Below, piece by piece: positions 60,924 through 64,000 of a stretch of 64,000 bases of DNA (the first letter of the stretch is position 1; the number at the start of each line of letters is the position of its first letter). The position numbers were made by a program, and so were the translations under genes. The stretch spans positions 1,178,001-1,242,000 of the forward strand of contig NC_056408.1 of assembly GCF_905147365.1 (NCBI RefSeq), read 5' to 3'. Below the pieces are notes generated by a model. That model did no database searches. It saw only the letters and a program-made list of their open reading frames with translations, and was not told where the DNA came from. Source of the DNA: Aricia agestis. Lineage: Eukaryota > Arthropoda > Insecta > Lepidoptera > Lycaenidae.

Positions 60924-61172
60924 AACAAAAATAAGTGATAATACTTTAGGGTGTGTACGTGTTCCTTGTAGAGAGTTCAGTGTGAAAATAGCAGCTCTGA
61001 AAGACGAATTTTTTTTTCACTTTTGTATGGGCAAGGGCCCGAGCGTCACGACTCACGAGTATCCCCATACAAAAGTGAAAAAAAAATTTGGTCTTACAGC
61101 GCTGTTACTTTCACAGTGAACTCTGTACAAGGAACACGTACACACCCTAAAGTATTATCACTTATTTTTTTT
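60924..61172. mobile_element. MITE, Tc1/mariner-like, copy 2
   Basis: AACAAAAATAAGTGATAATA, CTTTAGGGTGTGTACGTGTT at left pairs with AACACGTACACACCCTAAAG, TATTATCACTTATTTTTT at right. The central arms CTTTTGTATGGG and CCCATACAAAAG also pair. Confidence 0.75.
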
Positions 61173-61536
61173 ATTTTCATTTTCATAGCATTTATAAGGC
61201 TTTAAAACGGTAAATTATTAACGGCATCTCCGTAGGGGGAGCGCCTTAAATTGAAGTTTCATCATCATTATAAAATTTTAGGGAGTGCCTCCGCTGCCGG
61301 CGCCGGTTGCCGATGGCTGCCGGCGCCGTATTCCGAAGTTTACAGAAGTCTCGCGATTTTTGCTAAATAGGCTACCGGTGCCTATTGGGCTAGTTCATTG
61401 CTTGTCAAATGACAAAATAATGATCAAAAAAAATATGCTATGAATAATACAAAATATAATAAGGTCATAATATGAGGATGCATATTTTAATAATAATAAT
61501 AATAAAATTTATTTAACTTCGGTTTTACATGAGTTT
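61173..61536. other. Intergenic, no gene seen
   Basis: Contains a GC-rich GCTGCCGGCGCCG pair (61291-61326) and an ATAATAATAATAA tract (61489-61503). Confidence 0.4.
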
Positions 61537-62017
61537 TTAAGAGGATACCACAGCAGCTAGAGAAATGAAAAAAAAGTACGTGTAATATCTATAGCTGTCT
61601 CCCTTACCTCAAGCCTATACCGCAGAACGCGATAGAGACAACTGCAGAAAATCCAGAAAATCAACGATTCGTTGTCCCCTGATTCCTTCTCCAAAACTTA
61701 ACCGATTTAAGTACTTTTTTCATTAAAGATTAAAAAAAGGCTTGAGCTGTGTTCCTATGTTTTGCTTTTTTTGTATAATCTATCCAAATCTGTTTTCTGG
61801 ACGTTTGAACACAGTGGAAAATCTGGCCATTTTTTTGGGTTTTTGAACGTTCATATCTTATTTAATAATTAAATTATGAAAAAAAGGAAAACATAGGGAC
61901 ATTGTATTAGTGGCCGTAGATATTCAGGAAAAAAATTATAACTCTACTAGCATTATCCAGGGAGGAAACAGGGGACAGCGTTTGTATGGGAAAAATGGCG
62001 GTGTGGAATCCTCTTAA
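61537..62017. mobile_element. TIR element with CTTAAGAGGATNCCACA-like ends
   Basis: TTTTAAGAGGATACCACA at left is matched inverted by TGTGGAATCCTCTTAA at right. The central part has two loose halves with CAGAAAATC/CAGTGGAAAATC words. Non-coding. Confidence 0.5.
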
Positions 62018-62455
62018 GTGGCGGATTTATCAATAGGCTAAGTAGGCTGGAGCCTAGGGCGGCAGATTTAGAGGGGCGCCAAATTTAGACCCATTTTTTT
62101 ATCTTACAGAAATAAAAAATCCCACCAAAAACATTTCTTGTAAAATATTACACACACCCTGTGAAAAAGATATGATATCTCATGTAGAGCCAATTTATTA
62201 GCTTCTGAATCTACACGGCCTAACTCTACTGACCTTAACTTAAACAAATTCTACATACCAGTAAATATGTAAGGTTTCGCCGTTTCGCTATCGCACATGG
62301 TGAAACCTTGTGTGGTCGTCTCAGCAAAAATTTTCAAAAAATGTTTTTGGAATATGATTGTGGACTAAACTAACATATTGAATTTCAAAGGTCAATTATA
62401 GGGGCGGCAAAAATTGAATAGCCGACAGGCGGCAAATTGGTAAATCTGCCACTGG
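62018..62455. mobile_element. hAT-like MITE with GTGGCGGATTTA ends
   Basis: GTGGCGGATTTATCAATAGG at left and TTGGTAAATCTGCCAC at right are inverted. GGGGCGCC and GGGGCGGC occur near each end. No clear 8-bp duplication, perhaps because it abuts the previous element. Confidence 0.5.
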
Positions 62456-62890
62456 CTTACATAATACACAATCAATCAATAGATTACTCAGTAAATAGCG
62501 TTGGGAGCTTGCTGTACTAGTATAAGCTCTCAGCGACTTCCACTCTGGAACCATCGTATACAATGTTCAAAGTTTTATTTATTACAATACGTATATATAA
62601 CAAAGTATTAGTTATAGACATAGACACAATTATTTAGGTAAGTACAAGATAATGGTAGTTATGATGATGATAAAATATGACGTGATCTGCATATTAGCGT
62701 AATATAAGTACTTTGCTTCTTTAAACAACGCTGAAACTCTCTAACATACTATATTGTATGTTATTGAGGCCGAAGTTCTGTTCAGTACCTTCGAAAGTAT
62801 ACCACGGGGTATACTGTGGTGCAAAAATGTTACTTTTTGGTAGCTGAAAAAAGGTAGTAAAGCTAAGGTAGATGAAAATGCATCACCAGT
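62456..62890. other. Intergenic, no gene seen
   Basis: AT-rich with no open frame of interest and no recognised repeat ends. Confidence 0.4.
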
Positions 62891-63200
62891 TATTATTTTT
62901 TAACAAAAAATTAAAACCGACTTCCAAGTTAAAAACAAAAGTAATATTCTTAAAAATAATCTAAAAAGAATCAAATAATTCTTATTCCTTATTATAGTGC
63001 CGTCTTTAGACTTCGCCTAAACCTCAACTATTTCTGTACTCAATCTTCATGCTTTTGAAGTCGGAAGGCGTTTAGGCGAAGTCTGAAGACGGCACTATAA
63101 TAAGGAATAAGAATTATTTGATTCTTTTTAGACTATTTTTAAGAATATTACTTTTGTTTTTACCTTGGAAGTCAGTTTAAATTTTTTGTTAAAAAATAAT
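62891..63200. mobile_element. 310-bp near-perfect palindrome (MITE)
   Basis: ATTATTTTTTAACAAAAAAT, AGTAATATTCTTAAAAATAA, AGAATCAAATAATTCTTATT and ATAGTGCCGTCTTTAGACTT are each matched inverted in the right half. The short centre contains CTCAACTATTTCTGTACTC. Confidence 0.8.
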
Positions 63201-63285
63201 AATTTTACCCTTTTTAGTTACTTATGAGACCACAAGGCTATATTACTTATCTAAGCTTGTTGTCTTAGAGTTGTACATATTATTA

Positions 63286-64000
63286 CTAGCGGTCGCCCGC
63301 GGCTCCGCCCGCGTGGATTTCGGTTACGGCTGCAAAAAGCCTACCCAGGAAAGACTCGGTCAGCAAAATGATTCCCAGGTCAATTCACAGACTCCAACAC
63401 TGACATCGATGATCGACGACGCGGACGCAGTTATTATTCGAAGGGATGCATAATGTATATAGTGCACACTGCACAGATTGTCTTCCTACCGCACGCGCAC
63501 CCCCTCTTGGTAACGCCCACTATCGTTATATTTTAATTTCGCCATAATTTCAAAACTAAACGTCCAATTTTAATCATTCAAAGACCAAAGGTTATCTCCA
63601 CAAACTGTACCTAGTGATGAAATAATTTATTTTTCTATAAGGATTAATAGCATAAGTAAAATAAACGCGTTTAAATGTAGCCCAAAAAAAATTCAAGATT
63701 TTTAAATAAAAAAATGGTTATTGTGCCTCACTCGACATAGATAAGTATAGTGTGTTGCGGACTTTTTTGTAGATATTTATAACATCTAAAATTACTTAAA
63801 ACATTTTATGGTTCCATCTTTTATAGTTTCGGCAGCGTACGCAAAATAAGTAACTTTTCTGGTTGATTTTACACTTGGCGTCCGAAAAACCCAAATATCT
63901 TACGAAACCCAATTTTTTCCAGAATAAAATTTAGCCTATGTTCAACAGAAATAATGTAGAATTCATTGGCTTTTGCTTGTAGTAGTTTAAATAAAGCCAA
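63286..64000 (-). mobile_element. Helitron cut by the window end, same family as 4252-5692
   Basis: Read on the minus strand it ends GGAGCCGCGGGCGACCGCTAG before T. From about 63500 onward it is the reverse complement of 4370-4830, including GAAAAGTTACTTATTTTGCG and GTGAGGCACAATAACCATTT. The 5' end lies outside the window. Confidence 0.75.

Noticed and set aside
1..64000. CRISPR arrays, operons or prokaryotic signals
   Set aside because: No regularly spaced repeats with unique spacers are present, and the gene structure is spliced and eukaryotic throughout.

Overview
The window is nuclear DNA of an insect, almost certainly a moth or butterfly. The evidence is AT-rich sequence packed with TIR/MITE families, Helitrons ending in CTAG, a tRNA-headed SINE and the GGCAAACGAGC and CGGCCAAGTGC dispersed repeats common in Lepidoptera, together with intron-rich genes that have clear animal orthologues. 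Nothing points to a bacterial or viral source. Species cannot be named from the sequence.

Layout. (1) 1-7,400: transposon graveyard. A 5'-truncated LINE reverse transcriptase is cut by three later insertions (a palindromic MITE with TTA duplications, a 2-kb hAT-like element with an 8-bp duplication, and a 1.4-kb Helitron between A and T), and its reading frame can be followed across all three. (2) 7,429-16,896 (+): a nine-exon gene for a coiled-coil protein recognisable as centrobin, with an in-frame 18-bp repeat and a last exon that may include MITE sequence. (3) 16,897-21,919: convergent intergenic region and probable 3' UTRs. (4) 21,920-45,733 (-): a 17-exon gene for a WDR44-like WD40 protein. 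All 17 exons join in phase to give 959 residues, with an N-terminal FFAT-type motif and a C-terminal WD40 propeller. Its 8.6-kb intron 14 carries a BEL/Pao retrotransposon with two 645-bp LTRs that look identical, plus a solo LTR whose end is 16 bp from a splice acceptor. An intact tRNA-Leu(CAG) gene lies in intron 3. (5) 45,734-50,400: intergenic, with two near-identical 455-bp TTA-flanked MITEs, a second solo LTR, and a small LTR element (TRIM) with two 172-bp LTRs. (6) 50,450-54,345: a decayed transposon gene, with exon-like blocks leading to a Mutator-type domain on + that meets a YqaJ-type nuclease domain on -. (7) 54,400-64,000: MITEs, a large AT-centred inverted duplication, a nested hAT MITE whose empty site survives elsewhere in the window, a TATA-type promoter with a first exon near 60,091-60,173, and a Helitron running off the end.

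Function. The two housekeeping-type genes are convergent. Centrobin acts at the (daughter) centriole. WDR44 is a RAB11 effector tethered to the ER through VAP proteins in endosomal and ciliary trafficking. Nothing in the sequence shows that they work together. The tRNA gene is independent. The dominant theme is transposon nesting, including several cases where a transposon end lies within about 13-35 bp of a splice site. Splice sites were chosen by GT/AG context plus phase and homology; no transcript data were available.
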